A DNA stretch of 64,000 nucleotides from Fusarium oxysporum f. sp. lycopersici 4287 (taxonomy: Eukaryota; Ascomycota; Sordariomycetes; Hypocreales; Nectriaceae): contig NC_031000.1 of assembly GCF_000149955.1 (NCBI RefSeq), positions 2,287,014 to 2,351,013 on the forward strand, written 5' to 3'. A model generated the notes under the pieces. It was given only the letters and a program-made list of their open reading frames with translations. It had not been told where the DNA came from and searched no databases. The position numbers and the translations under genes are program-made. Of this stretch, positions 31,758 through 42,354 are shown one piece after another (the stretch's first letter is position 1; every line of letters starts with the position of its first letter).

Positions 31758-32243
31758 ATGCCGCTAGTCCCCAATCCCAATAGCAATTATAATCACCATA
31801 ATGATAATACCGAGGCAGGAGGAGGCCGGGTCATCCAACTATGCAAAGAGCTCGATGTTCTCATCTGCCTCCTCTGCCCAGTGGCTATCAAGCCCGGTAT
31901 AGATCAGGTCGAGCATCACTACCGCAACCGCCACAAGACAGCCGGGAGGCAACTGCGGGAGGTCATCGCATTCGCCGCCTCTTTCTCCCCGTCAGGCTCG
32001 CAGCCACTGGCGCTTCGAGACCCGACCGACAAGGACATAGAGCTGCCGGCCGGTGGGGGACCACCGATCCCAGGGCTGGAGACATACGCAGGTTTCAGCT
32101 GCAAGAGCTGCCGGTACCTAACCCGGGATCGATCTAACCGGGATAGGCATCAGATACTCTCCAAGCATCACGAGGAAGGTGATGATGATGAGGATAATGA
32201 GGGCAAGAGGGATGCGCGGTGGCGTATTATACTGAGGTGTTAG
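31758..32243 (+). CDS. OrsD (DUF3505)-type zinc-finger protein, short/partial
   Basis: 161 aa from the ATG at 31758. Two Cys/His fingers are visible: ICLLCPVAIKPGIDQVEHHYRNRH (CxxC..H..H) and FSCKSCRYLTRDRSNRDRHQILSKHH, separated by the LPAGGGPPIPGLETYAGF linker typical of the OrsD domain. The end is acidic (EEGDDDEDNEGK). The domain was named after the orsellinic-acid cluster protein OrsD, and in many fungi it forms the N-terminus of very large helicase-like proteins. Here the frame stops after the fingers and nothing downstream continues it, so this is probably a 5' fragment, or a short finger-only protein. Confidence 0.6.
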   Translation: MPLVPNPNSNYNHHNDNTEAGGGRVIQLCKELDVLICLLCPVAIKPGIDQVEHHYRNRHKTAGRQLREVIAFAASFSPSGSQPLALRDPTDKDIELPAGGGPPIPGLETYAGFSCKSCRYLTRDRSNRDRHQILSKHHEEGDDDEDNEGKRDARWRIILRC

Positions 32244-32688
32244 GGTTGGGTTTGGCTATTACTACAGGTGAGATTGTGTTAGATACGCACGAATACGATG
32301 GGGTGAGTGTATCCAAGTGTGGACCAGAATGTTGTGATGTTATTGATCGTCGACTTGATTCTTTGATCAGTCTGTCAAAGAGGGGTGAAACCCCTCTTTT
32401 GGATACGAGAATAATATTGCAATAAGGGAAGTGGAGCCCATTCCTGTTGGATTAGTGATAGCGCCTCGATAAAAGAAACATGTATTTTGTGGGTCCCGGA
32501 TATATCAATACCGGGTAGCGGGGAAAACACCTAAAAGGACAGAACAGAGAAGAAGAACAGAGACAGAAGCTCCTGGGGACTAGATTGATCCTCAAGTGTG
32601 AAAATTAACCCTATTTTAATTGGATATTGACCCTACTCGCGTATCTAACATTTTCCCAGCCGCCAATCTAACAGATTGAGTCCCCACT
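32244..32688. other. Intergenic stretch between convergent ORFs
   Basis: No gene recognised; leads into the palindrome array at 32689. Confidence 0.4.
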
Positions 32689-32782
32689 ATCGCATATGTG
32701 ATCCAAGCCCCACTGTTACATATTATGTGATTCGTCTAAACTCACAGGTGATATAGACCCCAGTCCCTATCACATATGTGAT
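32689..32782. repeat. Array of four 14-bp palindromic repeats (CACATATGTG core)
   Basis: ATCGCATATGTGAT (32689-32702), TTACATATTATGTGAT (about 32717-32732), TCACAGGTGA (about 32742-32751) and the perfect palindrome ATCACATATGTGAT (32769-32782), separated by CCCC-containing spacers such as AGTCCC and AAGCCCCAC. They lie beyond the stop codon of the 662-aa gene. A fifth copy is on its other side at 35064. Confidence 0.65.
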
Positions 32783-32835
32783 CGAGTCCTACTCCTGTCA
32801 AATATCAGAATCCCCTCTTGACTTCTTGGTTCCTG

Positions 32836-34824
32836 TCAATCAGAATTCTCACCCTCTTCTTCCCCACTTCCATCATCATCATCATCGTCAACGTTACTAT
32901 CTTTGCCGTCTTCATCATCATCATGTCCGTGGAGAGTAGACTGTCGGCGAATCAATGTCGTCCCAGCATTAGCATCTCCTCCTGTAACACTACCCAATTC
33001 CTCTATAAAACCTCGTGGAGGTATACAAACACCGAGAAGTTCTGGAATGGATGTTTTTCGCAAGCTGTGTAGATCACCGTCTGTAGCCATCTGAACCCCA
33101 AGGACTCTTAAGTCCCTGGAAAGATCTTGCATATTATTGCCAGGAAGAAGGGGCTTCAGGACGGGCTGGACGACATGCTTGTACGATGCCTCACAAATCT
33201 CCAAGAGGTTGGGGAGCTCGTCTGCAACAGCAAGCGCCATGGCACGGAACTTATCCTCTTTTTTAATGCCATCGGTTGGATGAATCTTGTTATAGCACGT
33301 AAAGAGGCTCCTGGAGACAAAGACATAAATACCAGCGCCAAAGACGTCTGCCATCACTGTTAGTGGTCGCCAGGCATAGATCTTCTTGGCCAAGGTGCCT
33401 TCAGGAAGACCGAGCTTCCTGCTGAGATACTTGGCTATCCTCGTTGAAAGTGCTAACCCCGCGTTAGCGTCTATTCCGTTCTTGGCGAGAAAGTCTTCTA
33501 TGTCTCTATTTGACCCTGTCGCGGCTGCGCTCGACCAACGATCCCATTCACGAACAAGCGACACTTTCATATCGATCAGTCGAATGTCGTCGTTCGTCAC
33601 CATGTCGGGGCTGTCGTGCTGAACGGCCTGAGCCCAACGTAGGGTGAAGCTGGATAGTGTCGCCGGGCCACCCTCGCGGATCTCGTCTGCCACCCTGCCC
33701 GCGTTCCGGTCGAGTTCGGCGAGATAGCGTCGCGGGTGGCGGCCATAAAGGTGTGTCAGTGCATCAGCGAGCCGTTTCTGACCTCGGCCGCCGAATACCT
33801 CATGTAGGACGGCGGTACCTATGACGCAGATCTCTTGCGAGGACAGTCTGCCGCCAAAGTCCCTTTCTTGCAGCCTTCGGGCAACGGCTAGGGTATCGAA
33901 AGCCTCATCTCCCTCCTCGGGGTGGTTCTTGAGTCTGCTTTTGGCTCGCAGAGCCTCCACCAGAGTGGCTGGCTTATCATCCCCGCCGAGTGCCTGCTTC
34001 GGTGCTCGCGCACCGGCGCCCAGCCGTATCACAACGGGTTCGTCATCGGTCTGAGGGACCTGTGTGAGAATTAGACTGGCAGATGGCCGTGAAGGGATGT
34101 CGCCGTCTTCGTTGTCTCGATAATTGCTCAGCACATCCGGCAAAACTTGGGTGGATGCCTGCGCGCCTGGTACGGGAGGAAAGAGTGGCTTCTTCACACG
34201 ACTCACATGATGGCTTTCCGTCCCCGAATCGCCTTCCTCGCCACTGGCCTGGACACAGTGCTTGGCAAGCTGGTAAACTAGATGCTCCGGTATACCCTTC
34301 TTGACGAGGGACGCGTGCCACTGGCCGACAAACTTCTTGAGCTTCTTCTCGTATCTGGAGAGGGTCTTGGGCAGATCAACGAGATCCTGATCATCCGGCG
34401 CCTCGGACGACGGCAATGTATGTTGCGTTAATAAGCCAGCAGTGACTGCACTTGATATGGTGCGAGAGGTGGAATCCGGAAGGAAGCTGGATGGCAGACT
34501 GCTGTGCGCATCGGCGTCAGGATCCTGCCCAGAGCTGAGTGTCTTCCGCGAGAGAGGCTGACTTGACCTAGCCCCTGACGCGTCAGGGACATCGGCAACG
34601 AATAAGCCCGTGTCCGAGGACACTGGCGAACCCTTGTCACGTCTGGGAGCCGTGGTACCGCTGCTGTCCACAGCGTGGCGCGCGGACGATCCGAGCCTCC
34701 CGGATCGAGGTCTGGACGTGCTAGAAGAGTTACCGGCATAGTTGGGCAAGCGAACACGTTTAGTAGACTCTGCTGTGACAGCAGAGGCCGGAACCATTGT
34801 CCTTTTTCTGCCTGTTGGTGACAT
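32836..34824 (-). CDS. Orphan 662-aa protein of unknown function
   Basis: Start chosen at ATG 34824 (MSPTGRKRTMVPASAV); the frame is open to about 34944 but without an earlier ATG. Residues 1-150 are low-complexity, Ser/Arg/Pro-rich with basic clusters (TESTKRVRLP, RPRSGRLG), suggesting a nuclear protein. The middle contains a helical segment (DLPKTLSRYEKKLKKFVGQWHASLVKKGIPEHLVYQLAKHC), and residues about 330-590 look globular (SSQEICVIGTAVLHEVFGGRGQKRLADALTHLYGRHPRRYL; LSTRIAKYLSRKLGLPEGTLAKKIYAWRPLTVMADVFGAGIYVF). The C-terminus is strongly acidic (DDDEDGKDSNVDDDDDDGSGEEEGENSD). I recognise no family. Similar palindromes lie beyond both ends, and it was divergently arranged with the 130-aa gene at 41374 before the LINE landed between them. 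Confidence 0.65.
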   Translation of the reverse strand: MSPTGRKRTMVPASAVTAESTKRVRLPNYAGNSSSTSRPRSGRLGSSARHAVDSSGTTAPRRDKGSPVSSDTGLFVADVPDASGARSSQPLSRKTLSSGQDPDADAHSSLPSSFLPDSTSRTISSAVTAGLLTQHTLPSSEAPDDQDLVDLPKTLSRYEKKLKKFVGQWHASLVKKGIPEHLVYQLAKHCVQASGEEGDSGTESHHVSRVKKPLFPPVPGAQASTQVLPDVLSNYRDNEDGDIPSRPSASLILTQVPQTDDEPVVIRLGAGARAPKQALGGDDKPATLVEALRAKSRLKNHPEEGDEAFDTLAVARRLQERDFGGRLSSQEICVIGTAVLHEVFGGRGQKRLADALTHLYGRHPRRYLAELDRNAGRVADEIREGGPATLSSFTLRWAQAVQHDSPDMVTNDDIRLIDMKVSLVREWDRWSSAAATGSNRDIEDFLAKNGIDANAGLALSTRIAKYLSRKLGLPEGTLAKKIYAWRPLTVMADVFGAGIYVFVSRSLFTCYNKIHPTDGIKKEDKFRAMALAVADELPNLLEICEASYKHVVQPVLKPLLPGNNMQDLSRDLRVLGVQMATDGDLHSLRKTSIPELLGVCIPPRGFIEELGSVTGGDANAGTTLIRRQSTLHGHDDDEDGKDSNVDDDDDDGSGEEEGENSD

Positions 34825-35246
34825 ATTGCTGGCCTGCCTCTTGATAATTATGACTTCTTTCCATGGCCTCCTCCTTCCTCCTGTTGTAGACGAGGGAGGA
34901 AAGGGGTTTAAAATGAAGCGATGAATGTATTCGTAATCTTCCAAGGCTGCCGGGGTATGTCACGGTACGGACTCTGCTCAAACGATCTCGATTGGTCTCC
35001 TTGTCTAGAATGTCCCTGTTGCGACAGGGATGTGGATCTATTATATGCCGGAACCAACTCTCTATCACACATGTGATAGTATGCTGGATCTAATAAGCAT
35101 AGAAGGAAATTACTCAAGTTACATCTAATTTAATAATAGACTTTGGTGCTATAGATGTGTGGAAATTTAAGGGGATGTCTGAGGCCTCTGTCATTTGTAA
35201 GTTTGTTCTATTGTTAGCTACCCTAGACTTAGCCCGCAGCATCTTC
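34825..35246. promoter_or_regulatory. Promoter region of the 662-aa gene, once shared with the gene at 41374
   Basis: It contains a hairpin CCCTGT..ACAGGG (about 35012-35027) and the palindrome CTATCACACATGTGATAG (35062-35079). Before the LINE insertion this stretch would have joined directly to 41309, giving a single intergenic region of about 490 bp between two divergent genes. Confidence 0.5.
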
Positions 35247-35260
35247 ACAACAAAGCCCAA
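35247..35260. repeat. Target-site duplication, 5' side of LINE
   Basis: ACAACAAAGCCCAA, identical to 41295-41308 on the other side of the element. Fourteen bases is a typical length for target-primed reverse transcription. Confidence 0.85.
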
Positions 35261-35394
35261 CAAAACACCTTCCTTTGTCATCACACTTTCTTGGCATACA
35301 AGTGTTAAGAAAGTGGCCCTGTCTACACCTAAATCCTTAACAAGTGCACAACAAACGACTCAACCTGCGCTTTGCGCAGTCGCAAGCCGCGGCG

Positions 35395-37041
35395 ATGGCC
35401 TCGTTTTCGACGAGCCCGCCCGCTGCCCCAGACCCCTTCGATTTAGGGATCCACACTCCCGCTAATCTGAATCGAGGAGCCCGTGCAGCTCTCTTGCAGA
35501 ATAGCCCTGCGACCGTGAATGGCACCATTGGTGTTTTACCCGTTCCCAGGCAGATGGCCCAGACTCCATCCTCACCACTTATCGCCGCCACCGCTGCTGC
35601 AGCTACGGAAGACGCTGCGCGTGCCAACTCACCATCGATCTCTGAACAACAACCAATCTCTATTATCGAGTCGGCCAATGATCTCGCGCGAGAACACGCG
35701 GAAGAGTACAACGCCAAGCTGATGGTCTTTCAAACCTTCTGCGCCAAGTTTGAAGAAGCGGCTCAGCAATTCGCTACCGGACCGCAACGCCGTTTCGCTA
35801 GACAACTTGCTGACAGCTTCCTCGGCATCTGGAAACGAGAGCTCTCCGGCTCCGGACCTACGACCCCCAAGCCCAGCTACAGCAGCGTCGCCGCCATCTC
35901 GCTTCCCGCTGCCCACATTCGCCCAGCCCACCGCCACCATCAGCAACACCGTCAGCAACAACAGCAGCACCGACAATCCGACCCACCTCATCGCCAAGGG
36001 CAACAGCCGACCATCGCCCCACTCCGACAAGATCTCCGTGTCTTCATCCGTCTAGAAGCCGGAGCCCCGGCCAGGGCCCACAGTGGCTATGCCATCCGGA
36101 CCTTAATCCGGGAGAAACTCGGCGCCGTCTCAGACAAGATCCGACAGGTGTTCCAGGTCCGGTCTGGATGGGCCGTCTTGGCTGCCGACTCGGCAACACG
36201 CGACTTTCTTGTAGAAAAGCAGGCTGAATGGGCCGCGGAACTGAAACCTATAGCAGTAGAAACGAACAAAGAATGGTTCACCTATGTGGTCTCAGACTTT
36301 CCCAAAAGACTGACCGACTTTCACGGTAATGAGGTGGATAGCGACAGCATCGTCAGCGACGAGATAGAAATGCAGACGGGGCTCAAGCCTGTTGACATAC
36401 GCCCGGCGCGACAATTCTCGGACAACCCTTTGACCAAGGCCCTACTTGTATCCTTTCTGAAGCCCACAAAGAGATTTTGGTCGCTGTTTGGCAGCAGCAT
36501 GGCCAGACTTGTCGACAAAACTGACCGGCTAAGACAGTGTGAGACGTGCTGGGGCTTTCACTTTGACCGCAACTGTCATAGACGGCCAGTCTGCCAACGC
36601 TGCGGCAAGATCGGCCACTCTACTGATGACTGCGCCGCGCCAGAACAGTGCATTAACTGCTTGGGCCCTCACCTGGCTAACTTTCACAGGTGCCCAGCTC
36701 GACCGAAGAAAGTGCGCGGCGTGCTGCGCCGACTTACCAAAGAACAGCGAGGACATGTCCGGACCGTAGGCGCGGAGGCATACCGACAACGACAGCGAGA
36801 AGCACAACCGGAATTGCACCAAGCCCATAACAGCACGTATGAACGACAAGGCGAGGATGCCGCATCACAAGAGCAGCCGAGCGTTCGTGCCCCAAGCCCA
36901 GCTATATCAGAAGCACCATCGTGCATCATGGTGGCCACAACGCCCCAGGTCGGTTACGAAGCAGAGGAGGAGCCTGAGCATCCCAGGCCGGGCTCACCGC
37001 GAAAGCGCCGAATAGTTCTCATCACTCGTCCTCATGACTAG
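35395..37041 (+). CDS. LINE ORF1: gag-like protein with CCHC zinc knuckles
   Basis: 548 aa from the first in-frame ATG at 35395. The N-terminal half is Ala/Ser/Pro-rich with a Gln/His stretch (HRHHQQHRQQQQQHRQ). The middle holds the LINE gag core (LRVFIRLEAGAPARAHSGYAIRTLIREKL..., ending LLVSFLKPTKRFWSLFGSS). Three Cys/His knuckles follow: CETCWGFHFDRNC, CQRCGKIGHSTDDC and CINCLGPHLANFHRC. The protein would bind the element's RNA and form the ribonucleoprotein with the ORF2 product. The stop TAG at 37039-37041 overlaps the ORF2 start (ATGACTAG), an arrangement suited to coupled termination-reinitiation. Confidence 0.9.
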   Translation: MASFSTSPPAAPDPFDLGIHTPANLNRGARAALLQNSPATVNGTIGVLPVPRQMAQTPSSPLIAATAAAATEDAARANSPSISEQQPISIIESANDLAREHAEEYNAKLMVFQTFCAKFEEAAQQFATGPQRRFARQLADSFLGIWKRELSGSGPTTPKPSYSSVAAISLPAAHIRPAHRHHQQHRQQQQQHRQSDPPHRQGQQPTIAPLRQDLRVFIRLEAGAPARAHSGYAIRTLIREKLGAVSDKIRQVFQVRSGWAVLAADSATRDFLVEKQAEWAAELKPIAVETNKEWFTYVVSDFPKRLTDFHGNEVDSDSIVSDEIEMQTGLKPVDIRPARQFSDNPLTKALLVSFLKPTKRFWSLFGSSMARLVDKTDRLRQCETCWGFHFDRNCHRRPVCQRCGKIGHSTDDCAAPEQCINCLGPHLANFHRCPARPKKVRGVLRRLTKEQRGHVRTVGAEAYRQRQREAQPELHQAHNSTYERQGEDAASQEQPSVRAPSPAISEAPSCIMVATTPQVGYEAEEEPEHPRPGSPRKRRIVLITRPHD

Positions 37042-40000
37042 GAATAGACACTCGCAGACACGAAGGAACGACAAGAAGCCGCTCAGGATCTTTCAGGCCA
37101 ACGTCGGCAAGATCCCCCCGGCCCACGACTGCGCCCTGGCGCTGGCCGACTCGGAACGATATGACATTGTACTCCTGCAGGAGCCGTGGACGACTCATAC
37201 AGAGACCCGCTTTCTGACCAAAACTCACCCGGCATACGACACATTCACACCAGTCGACATGTGGAACAGCAACGACACTCGGCCTAGAGTGATGACATAT
37301 GTCAGGCGAGACCCAAGATTTCTCGCCGACCAGATCCGGCCCTTTCAAACTCGCGATATTCTCTGGCTCACGATCAATGGCATGACGATCGTCAACTTCT
37401 ATCGCCAGAACGACGAGAGGGATTCCCTAAACACGCTGCTTCGCTGGCCTGTTCCGGAGCGCTGCCTCGTTGCTGGCGATTTCAATGCCAGGCATCGTAG
37501 TTGGCAGACGGGCCAAGCGACGAACCGCGGCCATGAGGTAGCAGGATGGGCGTCAGAGAATGACCTCAACCTTCTCAACACTCTAGATATCCCGACAAAT
37601 CCACACGGCAACACGATTGATCTGGCCTTCACCAATATGCCACTGGCCGAAGCTACCGTCGAGGACCATCTCGCCACTAGCTCCGACCACTTCACGCTCA
37701 GCTTGACCTTCCTTGACATCAGATCGACTCCGGTACAACCGGCCAAGATCCGAGTTGAGACGGAAGACGAGCTTAAACGATTCGTCGAGATTGTAGAACT
37801 GGGAGCCACGGAAATCCCCCTCACAGATTCGACCCCTGCGGAGCTGGACGAGCTCGCGTCTTCACTTGTAAGTCTACTAACATCAGCAGCGAAAGCAGCT
37901 GGCCGGCCCGCGCGGAAAGGCGGACGCCCAGCCCCCTGGTGGACGGAGGAGTGCGCCTGCGCTGCGGCTGCTTTCCGGGCCATCAGAAGAAGCTACCCCT
38001 GCGGCTTCAACCAGGACGTTCAGATCGCCAAAAGAGACTTTCATCGTGTGGTCCGTCGGGCTAAGAGGCAGTATTGGCGGAACCTCATCGACAACTTCTC
38101 CAGCAGTAGCGCTGTTTTCAAAGCTGTCCGATGGTTGAAATCCCCTGGAGCCTTTCAGCCCCCGCCCTTGCAGGTTGACAACGTCGTGTACGAAAGCCAG
38201 ATGGACAAAGCCAACGCACTCCGACAGGCTACGCTGGAACGAAGAACTGCGGAGGACGACATCGCAAACGCTTGGACACCAGTATCTCCTTCTAGGTTGA
38301 TTCCTTTCTCGCCCAGGGTCTCGCTAGATGAGGCGCAGTGTGCGACCATCCAGACAGGCAATACATCGCCAGGGTCAGATAACATCACCGTCAATCTTCT
38401 CCAAGCCGTATGGCACATCATCGGAACACATGTCCGCCGCTTGTTCGAAGGATGCCTTTCCGCAGGCCATCATCCGAAACCATTCAAGGAGGCGGAGGTG
38501 GTCATGATCGCGAAACCGGGGCGAAGAGACCTCACTGAGCCACGGGCATGGCGGCCTATCTCGCTGCTCTCCTGCCTTGGCAAGGGACTAGAGCGACTGA
38601 TTGCACGCCGCCTAGCCTGGGCAGCCGTTTACTACAGCGTCCTTCACCCGCAACAAGCTGGAGCGCTTCCCAAGAGGTCTGCGACAGACCTGGTGACAGC
38701 TCTGATCCATGATATCGAAGAAGCATTTGCACGCAAGAAGGTGGCGACTCTAGTCACAATGGATGTCCAAGGTGCTTTTGACACTGTCATGCGCAACAGG
38801 CTCGTCCTGCGCCTTCGTGAGCAAGGCTGGCCTGACTATTTGGCTCGTTGGGCCGGCTCCTTCATGAGCGGCCGGTCTGCGCGTGTCAGGTACCAGGATA
38901 CCGTCACGCCCTCTTCTCCCCTTCAGTGCGGGCTCCCTCAGGGATCGCCGGTATCGCCGATACTCTTCCTACTCTATACTGAGCCAATCTATCGACTAGG
39001 CAATCCCTGGGGTCGCTTCGGCTATGCAGATGACACTGCCATCCTGTCTATAGGCGACACAGTAGATGAGACTACTGCCATGGCATCCAGCTCCATCGCA
39101 GAGATGGTGCGTTGGGGCGCGGCAAACGGCGTCTCCTTCGACCCAAAGAAGACCGAAGTAATGCACTTCTCCCGCAGTAAGCTCAGCACCGCGCCGGCAG
39201 TACGTCACGGCGATGTCGAGAAACACCCCGAGCTAGCTCTGCGCTGGCTTGGCATTTGGCTCGACAGCAGACTATCATTCCGCGTCCACGTCGAGAAGTG
39301 GGCGGCGAAGGCAAAGGCCGTCGCCTACCACTTGCGAGGACTCACCAACACAATACATGGCCCTCTTCCGAGTGCCGTGCGAGGTGCCGTCAGAGCTTGT
39401 GTTGAGCCGGTGCTACTCCACGGATCTGAAGCGTGGTACCCGGGCACCAACAGGCCGCGGTGGAGCCAGCCCAACAAAGACACACCGTCTAGTAACCAGC
39501 ATCTCATACAGAGAATGAACAAAGCCTTGAATCAATCCATGAGAGCTATAGTGCCCGTCTGGGAAAACGACACCCATCACCATCTTGCACAGAGAAAGTG
39601 GGATACCACCAGTCGATCAACTGCTCGAAGCCAGACGACTCAGGTTCTCCGCACGACTCAAATCACTCCACGACACCCATCCTCTTGTGAGAAGAGCGGC
39701 GCCACCGCGTCAGCCTACTTACCATGATCTCATCAAGCGCAAATACCAAGCACAAGCAGAAAGCAGCTTTAGAACACGTCTCCGACGCACAGACGAGCTT
39801 CTCGGGCAGTGCGCGCGTCCCAAGCTCATCCAGAAACGCTTCCAACAAGAACAGATACCACCACTACAGACTGCATCGAAAGAGAAGACAGCTGAGGCTT
39901 TCCTCCGCTGGGTCAAGTCACTCGACCCGCTCACCTTGGTCGTCTACTCGGACGGCTCTCTGTCCGAGAAAGGGGTTGCAAGCTACGGCTTCACCATTCA

Positions 40001-40778
40001 CCAGGACGACTTGCCCATCTTTGATGGATCGGATCGCCTTGGACCTGCTGAGGTCTTCGACGCTGAAGCTACCGGGGCGTTGGAGGGCCTCAAGGCTGCC
40101 CTAAACCTGCGAGAATCAGCAACACAAAACATTTTCATCTGCCTAGATAACCTGGCGGCCGCCACGTGCCTGCAAGGCACACCATCCGACTCCTCTCAAC
40201 ACATCTTTCTCGAGTTCCAGGCTCTGGTGACATCGCATGGAGCCGTCCAGGTCCGTTGGGTACCAGGACACACTGACATCCCTGGCAACGAACAGGCCGA
40301 CAAACTGGCAAAAGCAGCATCATCACTCCCTGAGCCCGAAGGTGCTCGCTCAACGTTGGCTTACCTACGAAGGATCGCAAGACAAAAACCGAAGGACACA
40401 TTCAAGGCATGGTGGTCCGCTTCCGCTCCTGAGCAGTACAAGAGACTCAATCTCAAGGCGACTATAGGCTGCCCGCCGGAGCTATCACTCCCGCGTGTAG
40501 CCTTGCACCATCTGCTGGCAGCGAGATCCCTCCATGGAGACTTCGCTGCATACCACGAGAGGTTCGACCACGACGATGCACGCCTAGTCTGCTCATGCGG
40601 CCGACGCAAAGCACCGGATCACATCTTCTACTGCAGAAAGGTGCCACCGCGCCATCGGATGAGGCTCGCACCCTCACCGAATGCAGCGGTCAACCTTACA
40701 ATGGGAAGAGACTTCACCAAATTTGTCGACTTGTCCAAGAACAGCGCGTTCTTTGGAAAGATTTGTCCTCGCTATTAG
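37034..40778 (+). CDS. LINE ORF2: APE endonuclease, reverse transcriptase, RNase H (one frameshift)
   Basis: ATG at 37034 overlaps the ORF1 stop. The first frame runs to 39727 and the second is used to 40778, so the true product needs a shift near 39558-39565, where TGGGAAAACG seems to hold one extra base. Domains in order: AP-type endonuclease (FQANVGKIPPAHD, LLQEPW, VAGDFNARHRSW, SSDHFTL); reverse transcriptase (AWRPISLLSCLGKGLERL, VTMDVQGAFDTV, GLPQGSPVSPILFLLY, FGYADDTAIL with the YADD box); then RNase H (VVYSDGSLSEKGVASYGF, EATGALEGL, CLDNLAAATC, WVPGHTDIPGNEQADKLAKAA). It nicks target DNA and copies the LINE RNA there. Apart from the one slip the protein looks complete. Confidence 0.9.
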
Positions 40779-41294
40779 GCGACCGCGACCCGAGAGGCAC
40801 TCGCAACTCTCCTTCCCTCTTTATCCTTTCACATTTCCTTTGTCACCTTTCTCTCTCATACATATTCATGGCCGGGTGAAGGGCGTTGCTGCGCCCTTCA
40901 TCTGGCCGAGAACATTTGAGGCAGTCCCGAGCTGCCGCGTGCACAAGCTGATCTCAGCTTCTCTGACATCAGGACTGATGAACGGCTGCAATTTTGCAGC
41001 CACGCCTGGTCATCCCGCTGACGGGTAACAGGCTCGGTACGATGCGCCATTTGTGCCGATGATATGCTGGATAGTGTGTAATCTGTCGACGCGTTCGTAG
41101 AAATTGGATTTCAAGGGGGGTGTCTAATTTCGCGTCGCGAATGATAATCCCCCGTAACCAATGGCTTTCTGTACTTAGCGTTTAGATAGATCCGATTTTC
41201 CCTAGCCCAGCACGTCCTGTGCCCCATTAGGGGACTTTCGGGGCCTACGGCCCCCCGGACGAAAAATATACATAACATAACATAACATAACATA

Positions 41295-41308
41295 ACAACA
41301 AAGCCCAA
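41295..41308. repeat. Target-site duplication, 3' side of LINE
   Basis: ACAACAAAGCCCAA, identical to 35247-35260, directly after the (CATAA)n tail. Confidence 0.85.
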
Positions 41309-41373
41309 GCAATATTCCAGACTAGGTCAACGACCATTATTACGCATCAAGCATTCACATCACCATCTCCGTC

Positions 41374-41766
41374 ATGGCTCCAGAGCGCGAGAAAGCCAAA
41401 GGCACGTCAAGAATGCGGTCTAAGCCCAAGGATCGCAAGGGAAGAGGTGTTTCTTCCTCCCGCTCGACTGCGTCCGGCGTCCATGCAACCCGACCTCAGG
41501 ACACCATCCTGCGATACCTGCAGTCGAGTTCGCCTTTACCCGTAGCGTCGCCAAGAGTGGCAAGCTCTGGCACGCTATGTTCGAATTTCTCCTCTGCCAC
41601 CAGCAACAGCAGGTTTGCCAGCAGACTGAGCAATGGCAGCAACACAGGCCCCGTCGCAACAAGCACTGCCTTCCCCGAGCCATTATCATCATCATCATCA
41701 TCCTCTCTGAGGTCGAATGTGTCACCGTCGATCGATGAGTCCTACTGTACGCAGTCGTGGTGGTAA
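41374..41766 (+). CDS. Small Ser/Arg-rich protein of unknown function
   Basis: 130 aa from ATG 41374. The N-terminus is very basic (MAPEREKAKGTSRMRSKPKDRKGRG), then Ser-rich (including SSSSSSSL encoded by a TCA repeat), ending DESYCTQSWW. The segment QDTILRYL (about 43-50) resembles a PCNA-interacting (PIP) box, but with Leu instead of the final aromatic, so this is weak. The start lies 65 bp after the LINE's target duplication, so the original promoter upstream was split off by the insertion. It may be a first exon rather than a whole gene. Confidence 0.45.
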   Translation: MAPEREKAKGTSRMRSKPKDRKGRGVSSSRSTASGVHATRPQDTILRYLQSSSPLPVASPRVASSGTLCSNFSSATSNSRFASRLSNGSNTGPVATSTAFPEPLSSSSSSSLRSNVSPSIDESYCTQSWW

Positions 41767-42354
41767 CATGACAGGATACAACGCAACTGGCCCGTGCACG
41801 TTGCTAGGTCATGTATATTAGTTATTTCACATAACATAAGTTATGGATCTTATGGCGATAGCATGATTTGATATCATCCTGGTGCTCTCTCCAACCCACC
41901 CAATTAAAATAATGTTATGGCTCTCTTTATTAACAAGACCGCGAGGCTCATTTCTACACAATTCCCGACCGTAATTGCCGCTCTGAATATTCTCCCTCTC
42001 TGGCGCCAAATAAGGTTTTTAACTTGTGTTTGGGATTTTGGGTCGGAAGATAACCGAAGTAATTCGGAGAAAAGGAAAACTAACTTCTCAGCTCATCTCG
42101 TACAACAACAAATTGAGATATGCATATTCAGAAGAGATTGAGGGCCCTCTATCAACAAGCCCCTCTTTCAACCAACATGCGCCGCTACTTCACCTAATCT
42201 CATATTCCGCGCACTAAACAAAACACTTCACCGTCAGTGCAGACTACAATGTTTTTGGTACCATGATTTAGCCACGTTATTCCATTACCCCCGTTACATT
42301 CCAGAAGGCCCAGGGAGTTGTCTCAGGCCTTATTGCCGTCCTGACACGGACTAA
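41767..42354. other. Intergenic stretch without a recognisable gene
   Basis: AT-leaning sequence between two 3' ends; nothing recognised. Confidence 0.45.

Larger units (their letters stand above)
35261..41294 (+). mobile_element. Full-length Tad-type LINE (non-LTR retrotransposon), 6034 bp
   Basis: The ends are set by a perfect 14-bp target duplication (35247-35260, 41295-41308). The element has a short 5' UTR, a gag-like ORF1, an overlapping ORF2 (endonuclease, reverse transcriptase, RNase H) and a 3' UTR of about 510 bp with strong hairpins (GAAGGGCG..CGCCCTTC; GGCTGCAA..TTGCAGCC; TTCGCGTCGCGAA at 41129-41141). It closes with a (CATAA)n tail at about 41270-41294. No RIP-like stops are present in the ORFs, so the insertion is young. 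One base slip interrupts ORF2. Confidence 0.92.

Noticed and set aside
41129..41141. TTCGCGTCGCGAA palindrome, thought to be a third member of the triple-palindrome module and a promoter of the 130-aa gene
   Set aside because: It lies inside the LINE 3' UTR as defined by the 14-bp target duplication and has neither the arm sequence nor the spacing of modules A and B.
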